From: Vespa crabro
Lineage: Eukaryota; Arthropoda; Insecta; Hymenoptera; Vespidae
Assembly (NCBI RefSeq): GCF_910589235.1
Contig: NW_025813666.1
Location: 62,001 to 126,000 of the forward strand
Length of the DNA: 64,000 nucleotides
Direction of reading: 5' to 3'
Of the stretch, positions 42,298-54,231 are shown piece by piece; position 1 is the first letter of the stretch, and each line of letters opens with the position of its first letter. Made by a program: the position numbers and the translations under genes. Below the pieces are notes generated by a model. The model saw only the letters and a program-made list of their open reading frames with translations, had not been told where the DNA came from and ran no database searches.

Positions 42298-44684
42298 CGT
42301 TTTTACTATGTTTAAATAAGCGTTTTCATATGATAATTGTCGAAAAACGTAATCGACATACGCGAATTTCGGTATATGCGAAGATAAAATCGTGAAATCT
42401 TTAATAATACTTGTGCCACAGTTAGAAAAATGTTACCAATCGATTCAGAACATTGCATTTCATAAGATCAAACATCTATTTTATATTGGAATCATAGTTT
42501 TTAACATTCTTTCATATCGTATATACGATTTTTCGCTCATATACGCGTATCGTCGAAAAACGAAAACTTGAAATCTCGTTCAATTTCAATGATTTTATAT
42601 TCTATCGATGCAGATTAAAGAATATAACAAGAATATAACGTTTTTACTATGTTTAAATACGCGTTTTCATATGATAATTTTCGAAAAACGTAATCGACAT
42701 ACGCGAATTTCGGTATATGCGAAGATAAAATCGTGAAATCTTTAATAATACTTGTGCCACAGTTAGAAAAATGTTACCAATCGATTCAGAACATTGCATT
42801 TCATAAGATCAAACATCTATTTTATATTGGAATCAAAGTTTTTAACATTCTTTCATATCGTATATACGATTTTTCGCTCAAATACGCGTATCGTCGAAAA
42901 ACGAAAACTTGAAATCTCGTTCAATTTCAATGATTTTATATTCTATCGATGCAGAATAAAGAATATAACAAGAATTTAACGTTTTTACTATGTTTAAATA
43001 CGAGTTTTCATATGATAATTGTCGAAAAACGTAATCGACATACGCGAATTTCGGTATATGCGAAGATAAAAACGTGAAATCTTTAATAATACTTGTGCCA
43101 CAGTTAGAAAAATGTTACCAATCGATTCAGAACATTGCATTTCATAAGATCAAACATCTATTTTATATTGGAATCAAAGTTTTTAACATTCTTTCATATC
43201 GTATATACGATTTTTCGCTCATATACGCGTATCGTCGAAAAACGAAAACTTGAAATCTCGTTCAATTTCAATGATTTTATATTCTATCGATGCAGAATAA
43301 AGAATATAACAAGAATATAACGTTTTTAATATGTTTAAATACGCGTTTTCATATGATAATTGTCGAAAAACGTAATCGACATACGCGAATTTCGGTATAT
43401 GCGAAGATAAAATCGTGAAATCTTTAATAATACTTGTACCACAGTTAGAAAAATGTTACCAATCGATTCAGAACATTGCATTTCATAAGATCAAACATCT
43501 ATTTTATATTGGAATCAAAGTTTTTAACATTCTTTCATATCGTATATACGATTTTTCGCTCATATACGCGTATCGTCGAAAAACGAAAACTTGAAATCTC
43601 GTTCAATTTCAATGATTTTATATTCTATCGATGCAGAATAAAGAATATAACAAGAATATAACGTTTTTACTATGTTTAAATACGCGTTTTCATATGATAA
43701 TTGTCGAAAAACGTAATCGACATACGCGAATTTCGGTATATGCGAAGATAAAATCGTGAAATCTTTAATAATACTTGTGCCACAGTTAGAAAAATGTTAC
43801 CAATCGATTCAGAACATTGCATTTCATAAGATCAAACATCTATTTTATATTGGAATCAAAGTTTTTAACATTCTTTCATATCGTATATACGATTTTTCGC
43901 TCATATACGCGTATCGTCGAAAAACGAAAACTTGAAATCTCGTTCAATTTCAATGATTTTATATTCTATCGATGCAGAATAAAGAATATAACAAGAATAT
44001 AACGTTTTTACTATGTTTAAATACGAGTTTTCATATGATAAGTGTCGAAAAACGTAATCGACATACGCGAATTTCGGTATATGCGAAGATAAAATCGTGA
44101 AATCTTTAATAATACTTGTGCCACAGTTAGAAAAATGTTACCAATCGATTCAGAACATTGCATTTCATAAGATCAAACATCTATTTTATATTGGAATCAA
44201 AGTTTTTAACATTCTTTCATATCGTATATACGATTTTTCGCTCATATACGCGTATCGTCGAAAAACGAAAACTTGAAATCTCGTTCAATTTCAATGATTT
44301 TATATTCTATCGATGCAGAATAAAAAATATAACAAGAATATAACGTTTTTACTATGTTTAAATAAGCGTTTTCATATGATAATTGTCGAAAAACGTAATC
44401 GACATACGCGAATTTCGGTATATGCGAAGATAAAATCGTGAAATCTTTAATAATACTTGTGCAACAGTTAGAAAAATGTTACCAATCGATTCAGAGCATT
44501 GCATTTCATAAGATCAAACATCTATTTTATATTGGAATCAAAGCTTTTAACATTCTTTCATATCGTATATACGATTTTTCGCTAATATACGCGTATCGTC
44601 GAAAAACGAAAACTTGAAATCTCGTTCAATTTCAATGATTTTATATTCAATCGATGCAGAATAAAGAATATAACAAGAATATAA
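42298..44684 (+). repeat. Higher-order block delta, copy 2 (seven units)
   Basis: It has the same marker order as 33,443-35,488. The offset is 8,855 bp (26 units minus the 11-bp deletion) for the first two units and 9,196 bp (27 units minus 11) for the rest. The step is one extra unit, 42,980-43,320, with ACGAGTTTTC and AAAAACGTGAAA. This copy also starts with AATAAGCG, which copy 1 lacks. Confidence 0.8.
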
Positions 44685-46048
44685 CGTTTTTACTATGTTT
44701 AAATACGCGTTTTCATATGATAATTGTCGAAAAACGTAATCGACATACGCGAATTTCGGTATATGCGAAGATAAAATCGTGAAATCTATAATAATACTTG
44801 TGCCACAGTTAGAAAAATGATACCAATCGATTCAGAGCATTGCATTTCATAAGATCAAACATCTATTTTATATTGAAATCAAAGTTTTTAACATTCTTTC
44901 ATATCGTATATACGATTTTTCGCTAATATACGCGTATCGTCGAAAAACGAAAACTTGAAATCTCGTTCAATTTCAATGATTTTATATTCTATCGATGCAG
45001 AATAAAGAATATAACAAGAATATAACGTTTTTACTATGTTTAAATACGCGTTTTCATATGATAATTGTCGAAAAACGTAATCGACATACGCGAATTTCGG
45101 TATATGCGAAGATAAAATCGTGAAATCTTTAATAATACTTGTGCCACAGTTAGAAAAATGTTACCAATCGATTCAGAACATTGCATTTCATAAGATCAAA
45201 CATCTATTTTATATTGGAATCAAAGTTTTTAACATTCTTTCATATCGTATATACGATTTTTCGCTCATATACGCGTATCGTCGAAAAACGAAAACTTGAA
45301 ATCTCGTTCAATTTCAATGATTTTATATTCTATCGATGCAGAATAAAGAATATAACAAGAATATAACGTTTTTACTATGTTTAAATACGCGTTTTCATAT
45401 GATAATTGTCGAAAAACGTAATCGACATACGCGAATTTCGGTATATGCGAAGATAAAATCGTGAAATCTTTAATAATACTTGTGCCACAGTTAGAAAAAT
45501 GTTACCAATCGATTCAGAACATTGCATTTCATAAGATCAAACATCTATTTTATATTGGAATCAAAGTTTTTAACATTCTTTCATATCGTATATACGATTT
45601 TTCGCTCATATACGCGTATCGTCGAAAAACGAAAACTTGAAATCTCGTTCAATTTCAATGATTTTATATTCTATCGATGCAGAATAAAGAATATAACAAG
45701 AATATAACGTTTTTACTATGTTTAAATACGAGTTTTCATATGATAAGTGTCGAAAAACGTAATCGACATACGCGAATTTCGGTATATGCGAAGATAAAAT
45801 CGTGAAATCTTTAATAATACTTGTGCCACAGTTAGAAAAATGTTACCAATCGATTCAGAACATTGCATTTCATAAGATCAAACTTCTATTTTATATTGGA
45901 ATCAAAGTTTTTAACATTCTTTCATATCGTATATACGATTTTTCGCTCATATACGCGTATCGTCGAAAAACGAAAACTTGAAATCTCGTTCAATTTCAAT
46001 GATTTTATATTCTATCGATGCAGAATAAAGAATATAACAAGAATATAA
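44685..46048 (+). repeat. Higher-order block epsilon, copy 2 (four units)
   Basis: Same order as 40,934-42,297, including the rare CAAACTTCTATTTT site (45,883). Here the last unit also has ACGAGTTTTC, and the first lacks AATAAGCG and the GAGAAATG variant and has AATCTATAATAA. These differences indicate exchange of single sites after the block was copied. Confidence 0.8.
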
Positions 46049-49000
46049 CGTTTTTACTATGTTTAAATAAGCGTTTTCATATGATAATTGTCGAAAAACG
46101 TAATCGACATACGCGAATTTCGGTATATGCGAAGATAAAATCGTGAAATCTTTAATAATACTTGTGCCACAGTTAGAAAAATGTTACCAATCGATTCAGA
46201 GCATTGCATTTCATAAGATCAAACATCTATTTTATATTGGAATCAAAGTTTTTAACATTCTTTCATATCGTATATACGATTTTTCGCTAATATACGCGTA
46301 TCGTCGAAAAACGAAAACTTGAAATCTCGTTCAATTTCAATGATTTTATATTCTATCGATGCAGAATAAAGAATATAACAAGAATATAACGTTTTTACTA
46401 TGTTTAAATACGCGTTTTCATATGATAATTGTCGAAAAACGTAATCGACATACGCGAATTTCGGTATATGCGAAGATAAAATCGTGAAATCATTAATAAT
46501 ACTTGTGCCACAGTTAGAAAAATGTTACCAATCGATTCAGAACATTGCATTTCATAAGATCAAACATCTATTTTATATTGGAATCAAAGTTTTTAACATT
46601 CTTTCATATCGTATATACGATTTTTCGCTCATATACGCGTATCGTCGAAAAACGAAAACTTGAAATCTCGTTCAATTTCAATGATTTTATATTCTATCGA
46701 TGCAGAATAAAGAATATAACAAGAATATAACGTTTTTACTATGTTTAAATACGAGTTTTCATATGATAATTGTCGAAAAACTTAATCGACATACGCGAAT
46801 TTCGGTATATGCGAAGATAAAATCGTGAAATCTTTAATAATACTTGTGCCACAGTTAGAAAAATGTTACCAATCGATTCAGAACATTGCATTTCATAAGA
46901 TCAAACATCTATTTTATATTGGAATCAAAGTTTTTAACATTCTTTCATATCGTATATACGATTTTTCGCTCATATACGCGTATCGTCGAAAAACGAAAAC
47001 TTGAAATCTCGTTCAATTTCAATGATTTTATATTCTATCGATGCAGAATAAAGAATATAACAAGAATATAACGTTTTTACTATGTTTAAATAAGCGTTTT
47101 CATATGATAATTGTCGAAAAACGTAATCGACATACGCGAATTTCGGTATATGCGAAGATAAAATCGTGAAATCTTTAATAATACTTGTGCCACAGTTAGA
47201 AAAATGTTACCAATCGATTCAGAGCATTGCATTTCATAAGATCAAACATCTATTTTATATTGAAATCAAAGTTTTTAACATTCTTTCATATCGTATATAC
47301 GATTTTTCGCTAATATACGCGTATCGTCGAAAAACGAAAACTTGAAATCTCGTTCAATTTCAATGATTTTATATTCTATCGATGCAGAATAAAGAATATA
47401 ACAAGAATATAACGTTTTTACTATGTTTAAATACGCGTTTTCATATGATAATTGTCGAAAAACGTAATCGACATACGCGAATTTCGGTATATGCGAAGAT
47501 AAAATCGTGAAATCTTTAATAATACTTGTGCCACAGTTAGAAAAATGTTACCAATCGATTCAGAACATTGCATTTCATAAGATCAAACATCTATTTTATA
47601 TTGGAATCAAAGTTTTTAACATTCTTTCATATCGCATATACGATTTTTCGCTCATATACGCGTATCGTCGAAAAACGAAAACTTGAAATCTCGTTCAATA
47701 TCAATGATTTTATATTCTATCGATGCAGAATAAAGAATATAACAAGAATATAACGTTTTTACTATGTTTAAATACGCGTTTTCATATGATAATTGTCGAA
47801 AAACGTAATCGACATACGCGAATTTCGGTATATGCGAAGATAAAATCGTGAAATCTTTAATAATACTTGTGCCACAGTTAGAAAGATGTTACCAATCGAT
47901 TCAGAACATTGCATTTCATAAGATCAAACATCTATTTTATATTGGAATCAAAGTTTTTAACATTCTTTCATATCGTATATACGATTTTTCGCTCATATAC
48001 GCGTATCGTCGAAAAACGAAAACTTGAAATCTCGTTCAATTTCAATGATTTTATATTCTATCGATGCAGAATAAAGAATATAACAAGAATATAACGTTTT
48101 TACTATGTTTAAATACGAGTTTTCATATGATAATTGTCGAAAAACGTAATCGACATACGCGAATTTCGGTATATGCGAAGATAAAATCGTGAAATCTTTA
48201 ATAATACTTGTGCCACAGTTAGAAAAATGTTACCAATCGATTCAGAACATTGCATTTCATAAGATCAAACATCTATTTTATATTGGAATCAAAGTTTTTA
48301 ACATTCTTTCATATCGTATATACGATTTTTCGCTCATATACGCGTATCGTCGAAAAACGAAAACTTGAAATCTCGTTCAATTTCAATGATTTTATATTCT
48401 ATCGATGCAGAATAAAGAATATAACAAGAATATAACGTTTTTACTATGTTTAAATAAGCGTTTTCATATGATAATTGTCGAAAAACGTAATCGACATACG
48501 CGAATTTCGGTATATGCGAAGATAAAATCGTGAAATCTTTAATAATACTTGTGCCACAGTTAGAAAAATGTTACCAATCGATTCAGAGCATTGCATTTCA
48601 TAAGATCAAACATCTATTTTATATTGAAATCAAAGTTTTTAACATTCTTTCATATCGTATATACGATTTTTCGCTAATATACGCGTATCGTCGAAAAACG
48701 AAAACTTGAAATCTCGTTCAATTTCAATGATTTTATATTCTATCGATGCAGAATAAAGAATATAACAAGAATATAACGTTTTTACTATGTTTAAATACGC
48801 GTTTTCATATGATAATTGTCGAAAAACGTAATCGACATACGCGAATTTCGGTATATGCGAAGATAAAATCGTGAAATCTTTAATAATACTTGTGCCACAG
48901 TTAGAAAAATGTTGCCAATCGATTCAGAACATTGCATTTCATAAGATCAAACATCTATTTTATATTGGAATCAAAGTTTTTAACATTCTTTCATATCGTA

Positions 49001-49799
49001 TATACGATTTTTCGCTCATATACGCGTATCGTCGAAAAACGAAAACTTGAAATCTCGTTCAATTTCAATGATTTTATATTCTATCGATGCAGAATAAAGA
49101 ATATAACAAGAATATAACGTTTTTACTATGTTTAAATACGCGTTTTCATATGATAATTGTCGAAAAACGTAATCGACATACGCGAATTTCGGTATATGCG
49201 AAGATAAAATCGTGAAATCTTTAATAATACTTGTGCCACAGTTAGAAAAATGTTACCAATCGATTCAGAACATTGCATTTCATAAGATCAAACATCTATT
49301 TTATATTGGAATCAAAGTTTTTAACATTCTTTCATATCGTATATACGATTTTTCGCTCATATACGCGTATCGTCGAAAAACGAAAACTTGAAATCTCGTT
49401 CAATTTCAATGATTTTATATTCTATCGATGCAGAATAAAGAATATAACAAGAATATAACGTTTTTACTATGTTTAAATACGCGTTTTCATATGATAATTG
49501 TCGAAAAACGTAATCGACATACGCGAATTTCGGTATATGCGAAGATAAAATCGTGAAATCATTAATAATACTTGTGCCACAGTTAGAAAAATGTTACCAA
49601 TCGATTCAGAACATTGCATTTCATAAGATCAAACATATATTTTATATTGGAATCAAAGTTTTTAACATTCTTTCATATCGTATATACGATTTTTCGCTCA
49701 TATACGCGTATCGTCGAAAAACGAAAACTTGAAATCTCGTTCAATTTCAATGATTTTATATTCTATCGATGCAGAATAAAGAATATAACAAGAATATAA
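46049..49799 (+). repeat. Distal domain III: AGAGCATT units every 3-4 units
   Basis: AGAGCATT/GCTAATAT units start at 46,049, 47,072 and 48,436, each preceded by an ACGAGTTTTC unit. From 48,777 to 49,799 the units are near consensus, with GTTGCCAATC (48,911) and CATTAATAA with ACATATATTTT (49,560-49,638). Rare single changes include AACTTAATCG (46,780), CGCATATACG with CAATATCAATG (47,633-47,705) and GAAAGATG (47,881). Confidence 0.75.
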
Positions 49800-51163
49800 C
49801 GTTTTTACTATGTTTAAATACGCGTTTTCATATGATAATTGTCGAAAAACGTAATCGACATACGCGAATTTCGGTATATGCGAAGATAAAATCGTGAAAT
49901 CTTTAATAATACTTGTGCCACAGTTAGAAAAATGTTACCAATCGATTCAGAACATTGCATTTCATAAGATCAAACATCTATTTTATATTGGAATCAAAGT
50001 TTTTAACATTCTTTCATATCGTATATACGATTTTTCGCTCATATACGCGTATCGTCGAAAAACGAAAAGTTGAAATCTCGTTCAATTTCAATGATTTTAT
50101 ATTCTATCGATGCAGAATAAAGAATATAACAAGAATATAACGTTTTTACTATGTTTAAATACGCGTTTTCATATGATAATTGTCGAAAAACGTAATGGAC
50201 ATACGCGAATTTCGGTATATGCGAAGATAAAATCGTGAAATCTTTAATAATACTTGTGCCACAGTTAGAAAAATGTTACCAATCGATTCAGAACATTGCA
50301 TTTCATAAGATCAAACATCTATTTTATATTGGAATCAAAGTTTTTAACATTCTTTCATATCGTATATACGATTTTTCGCTCATATACGCGTATCGTCGAA
50401 AAACGAAAACTTGAAATCTCGTTCAATTTCAATGATTTTATATTCTATCGATGCAGAATAAAGAATATAACAAGAATATAACGTTTTTACTATGTTTAAA
50501 TACGCGTTTTCATATGATAATTGTCGAAAAACGTAATCGACATACGCGAATTTCGGTATATGCGAAGATAAAATCGTGAAATCTTTAATAATACTTGTGC
50601 CACAGTTAGAAAAATGTTACCAATCGATTCAGAACATTGCATTTCATAAGATCAAACATCTATTTTATATTGGAATCAAAGTTTTTAACATTCTTTCATA
50701 TCGTATATACGATTTTTCGCTCATATACGCGTATCGTCGAAAAACGAAAAGTTGAAATCTCGTTCAATTTCAATGATTTTATATTCTATCGATGCAGAAT
50801 AAAGAATATAACAAGAATATAACGTTTTTACTATGTTTAAATACGCGTTTTCATATGATAATTGTCGAAAAACGTAATGGACATACGCGAATTTCGGTAT
50901 ATGCGAAGATAAAATCGTGAAATCTTTAATAATACTTGTGCCACAGTTAGAAAAATGTTACCAATCGATTCAGAACATTGCATTTCATAAGATCAAACAT
51001 CTATTTTATATTGGAATCAAAGTTTTTAACATTCTTTCATATCGTATATACGATTTTTCGCTCATATACGCGTATCGTCGAAAAACGAAAACTTGAAATC
51101 TCGTTCAATTTCAATGATTTTATATTCTATCGATGCAGAATAAAGAATATAACAAGAATATAA
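49800..51163 (+). repeat. Two-unit repeat (682 bp) in two copies
   Basis: A unit with GAAAAGTTGAAAT (50,065 and 50,747) followed by a unit with TAATGGACAT (50,194 and 50,876) occurs twice in a row, at 49,800-50,481 and 50,482-51,163. TAATGGACAT was noticed nowhere else, so this is a local, recent duplication at the start of domain IV. Confidence 0.85.
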
Positions 51164-52186
51164 CGTTTTTACTATGTTTAAATACGCGTTTTCATATGAT
51201 AATTGTCGAAAAACATAATCGACATACGCGAATTTCGGTATATGCGAAGATAAAATCGTGAAATCTTTAATAATACTTGTGCCACAGTTAGGAAAATGTT
51301 ACCAATCGATTCAGAACATTGCATTTCATAAGATCAAACATCTATTTTATATTGGAATCAAAGTTTTTTACATTCTTTCATATCGTATATACGATTTTTC
51401 GCTCATATACGCGTATCGTCGAAAAACGAAAACTTGAAATCTCGTTCAATTTCAATGATTTTATATTCTATCGATGCAGAATAAAGAATATAACAAGAAT
51501 ATAACGTTTTTACTATGTTTAAATACGCGTTTTCATATGATAATTATCGAAAAACGTAATCGACATACGCGAATTTCGGTATATGCGAAGATAAAATCGT
51601 GAAATCTTTAATAATACTTGTGCCACAGTTAGAAAAATGTTACCAATCGATTCAGAACATTGCATTTCATAAGATCAAACATCTATTTTATATTGGAATC
51701 AAAGTTTTTAACATTCTTTCATATCGTATATACGATTTTTCGCTCATATACGCGTATCGTCGAAAAACGAAAACTTGAAATCTCGTTCAATTTCAATGAT
51801 TTTATATTCTATCGATGCAGAATAAAGAATATAACAAGAATATAACGTTTTTACTATGTTTAAATACGCGTTTTCATATGACAATTGTCGAAAAACGTAA
51901 TCGACATACGCGAATTTCGGTATATGCGAAGATAAAATCGTGAAATCTTTAATAATACTTGTGCCACAGTTAGAAAAATGTTACCAATCGATTCAGAACA
52001 TTGCATTTCATAAGATCAAACATCTATTTTATATTGGAATCAAAGTTTTTAACATTCTTTCATATCGTATATACGATTTTTCGCACATATACGCGTATCG
52101 TCGAAAAACGAAAACTTGAAATCTCGTTCAATTTCAATCATTTTATATTCTATCTATGCAGAATAAAGAGTATAACAAGAATATAA
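50482..52186 (+). repeat. Five-unit block of domain IV, oldest copy
   Basis: The order is GAAAAGTTGAAAT; near-consensus; AAACATAATCG with TTAGGAAAATG; TAATTATCG; ATGACAATTG with CGCACATAT, AATCATTTT, CTATCTATGC and AGAGTATAAC. The same five units recur at 55,596-57,300 (offset 5,114 bp, 15 units minus the 1-bp deletion) and 58,665-60,369 (a further 3,069 bp). This copy lacks the GATTCACAAC change of the later two and has TTTTTTACATT near 51,364. Confidence 0.9.
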
Positions 52187-54231
52187 CGTTTTTACTATGT
52201 TTAAATACGCGTTTTCATATGATAATTGTCGAAAAACGTAATCGACATACGCGAATTTCGGTATATGCGAAGTTAAAATCGTGAAATCTTTAATAATACT
52301 TGTGCCACAATTAGAAAAATGTTACCAATCGATTCAGAACATTGCATTTCATAAGATCAAACATCTATTTTATATTGGAATCAAAGTTTTTAACATTCTT
52401 TCATATCGTATATACGATTTTTCGCTCATATACGCGTATCGTCGAAAAACGAAAACTTGAAATCTCGTTCAATTTCAATGATTTTATATTCTATCGATGC
52501 AGAATAAAGAATATAACAAGAATACAACGTTTTTACTATGTTTAAATACGCGTTTTCATATGTAATTGTCGAAAAACGTAATCGACATACGCGAATTTCG
52601 GTATATGCGAAGATAAAATCGTGAAATCTTTAATAATACTTGTGCCACAGTTAGAAAAATGTTACCAATCGATTCAGAACATTGCATTTCATAAGATCAA
52701 ACATCTATTTTATATTGGAATCAAAGTTTTTAACATTCTTTCATATCGTATATACGATTTTTCGCTCATATACGCGTATCGTCGAAAAACGAAAAGTTGA
52801 AATCTCGTTCAATTTCAATGATTTTATATTCTTTCGATGCAGAATAAAGAATATAACAAGAATATAACGTTTTTACTATGTTTAAATACGCGTTTTCATA
52901 TGATAATTTTCGAAAAACGTAATCGACATACGCGAATTTCGGTATATGCGAAGATAAAATCGTGAAATCTTTAATAATACTTGTGCCACAGTTAGAAAAA
53001 TGTTACCAATCGATTCAGAACATTGCATTTCATAAGATCAAACATCTATTTTATATTGGAATCAAAGTTTTTAACATTCTTTCATATCGTATATACGATT
53101 TTTCGCTCATATACGCGTATCGTCGAAAAACGAAAACTTGAAATCTCGTTCAATTTCAATGATTTTATATTCTATCGATGCAGAATAAAGAATATAACAA
53201 GAATATAACGTTTTTACTATGTTTAAATACGCGTTTTCATATGATAATTGTCGAAAAACGTAATCGACATACGCGAATTTCGGTATATGCGAAGATAAAA
53301 TCGTGAAATCTTTAATAATACTTGTGCCACAGTTAGAAAAATGTTACCAATCGATTCAGAACATTGCATTTCATAAGATCAAACATCTATTTTATATTGG
53401 AATCAAAGTTTTTAACATTCTTTCATATCGTATATACGATTTTTCGCTCATATACGCGTATCGTCGAAAAACGAAAACTTGAAATCTCGTTCAATTTCAA
53501 TGATTTTATATTCTATCGATGCAGAATAAAGAATATAACAAGAATATAACGTTTTTACTATGTTTAAATACGCGTTTTCTAATGATAATTGTCGAAAAAC
53601 GTAATCGACATACGCGAATTTCGGTATATGCGAAGATAAAATCGTGAAATCATTAATAATACTTGTGCCACAGTTAGAAAAATGTTACCAATCGATTCAG
53701 AACATTGCATTTCATAAGATCAAACATCTATTTTATATTGGAATCAAAGTTTTTAACATTTTTTCATATCGTATATACGATTTTTCGCTCATATACGCGT
53801 ATCGTCGAAAAACGAAAACTTGAAATCTCGTTCAATTTCAATGATTTTATATTCTATCGATGCAGAATAAAGAATATAACAAGAATATAACGTTTTTACT
53901 ATGTTTAAATACGCGTTTTCATATGACAATTTTCGAAAAACGTAATCGACATACGCGAATTTCGGTATATGCGAAGATAAAATCGTGAAATCTTTAATAA
54001 TACTTGTGCCACAGTTAGAAAAATGTTACCAATCGATTCAGATCATTGCATTTCATAAGATCAAACATCTATTTTATATTGGAATCAAAGTTTTTAACAT
54101 TCTTTCATATCGTATATACGATTATTCGCTCATATACGCGTATCGTCGAAAAACGAAAACTTGAAATCTCGTTCAATTTCAATGATTTTATATTCTATCG
54201 ATGCAGAATAAAGAATATAACAAGAATATAA
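52187..54231 (+). repeat. Diverged units between domain IV blocks, including a 340-bp unit
   Basis: These six units carry several private changes: GAAGTTAAAATCG (52,271), CCACAATTAG (52,306), AATACAACG (52,521), CTTTCGATGC (52,831), TTTTCTAATGAT (53,575), CATTTTTTCAT (53,758), ACAATTTTCG (53,926) and GATTATTCGC (54,120). The second unit (52,528-52,867) reads CATATGTAATTG in place of CATATGATAATTG, a 1-bp deletion near 52,562. They are more diverged than the 9-unit repeat beside them. Confidence 0.85.

Larger units (their letters stand above)
33784..49799 (+). repeat. Array domain III: AGAGCATT/GCTAATAT unit class with nested periods
   Basis: A diagnostic unit class combines TCAGAGCATT with TCGCTAATAT, usually with AATAAGCG at its start and often TTGAAATC or AAAGCTTTT. 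It appears in the units starting at 35,148, 36,512, 36,853, 38,558, 39,240, 40,934, 44,344, 44,685, 46,049, 47,072 and 48,436. Typical spacing is 3-5 units, and neither marker of the pair was noticed outside this domain. Other domain markers are ACGAGTTTTC, GATAAGTGTCG, ATAATTTTCG, CATTAATAA and CTTCTATTTT. Nothing but satellite is present. Confidence 0.85.
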
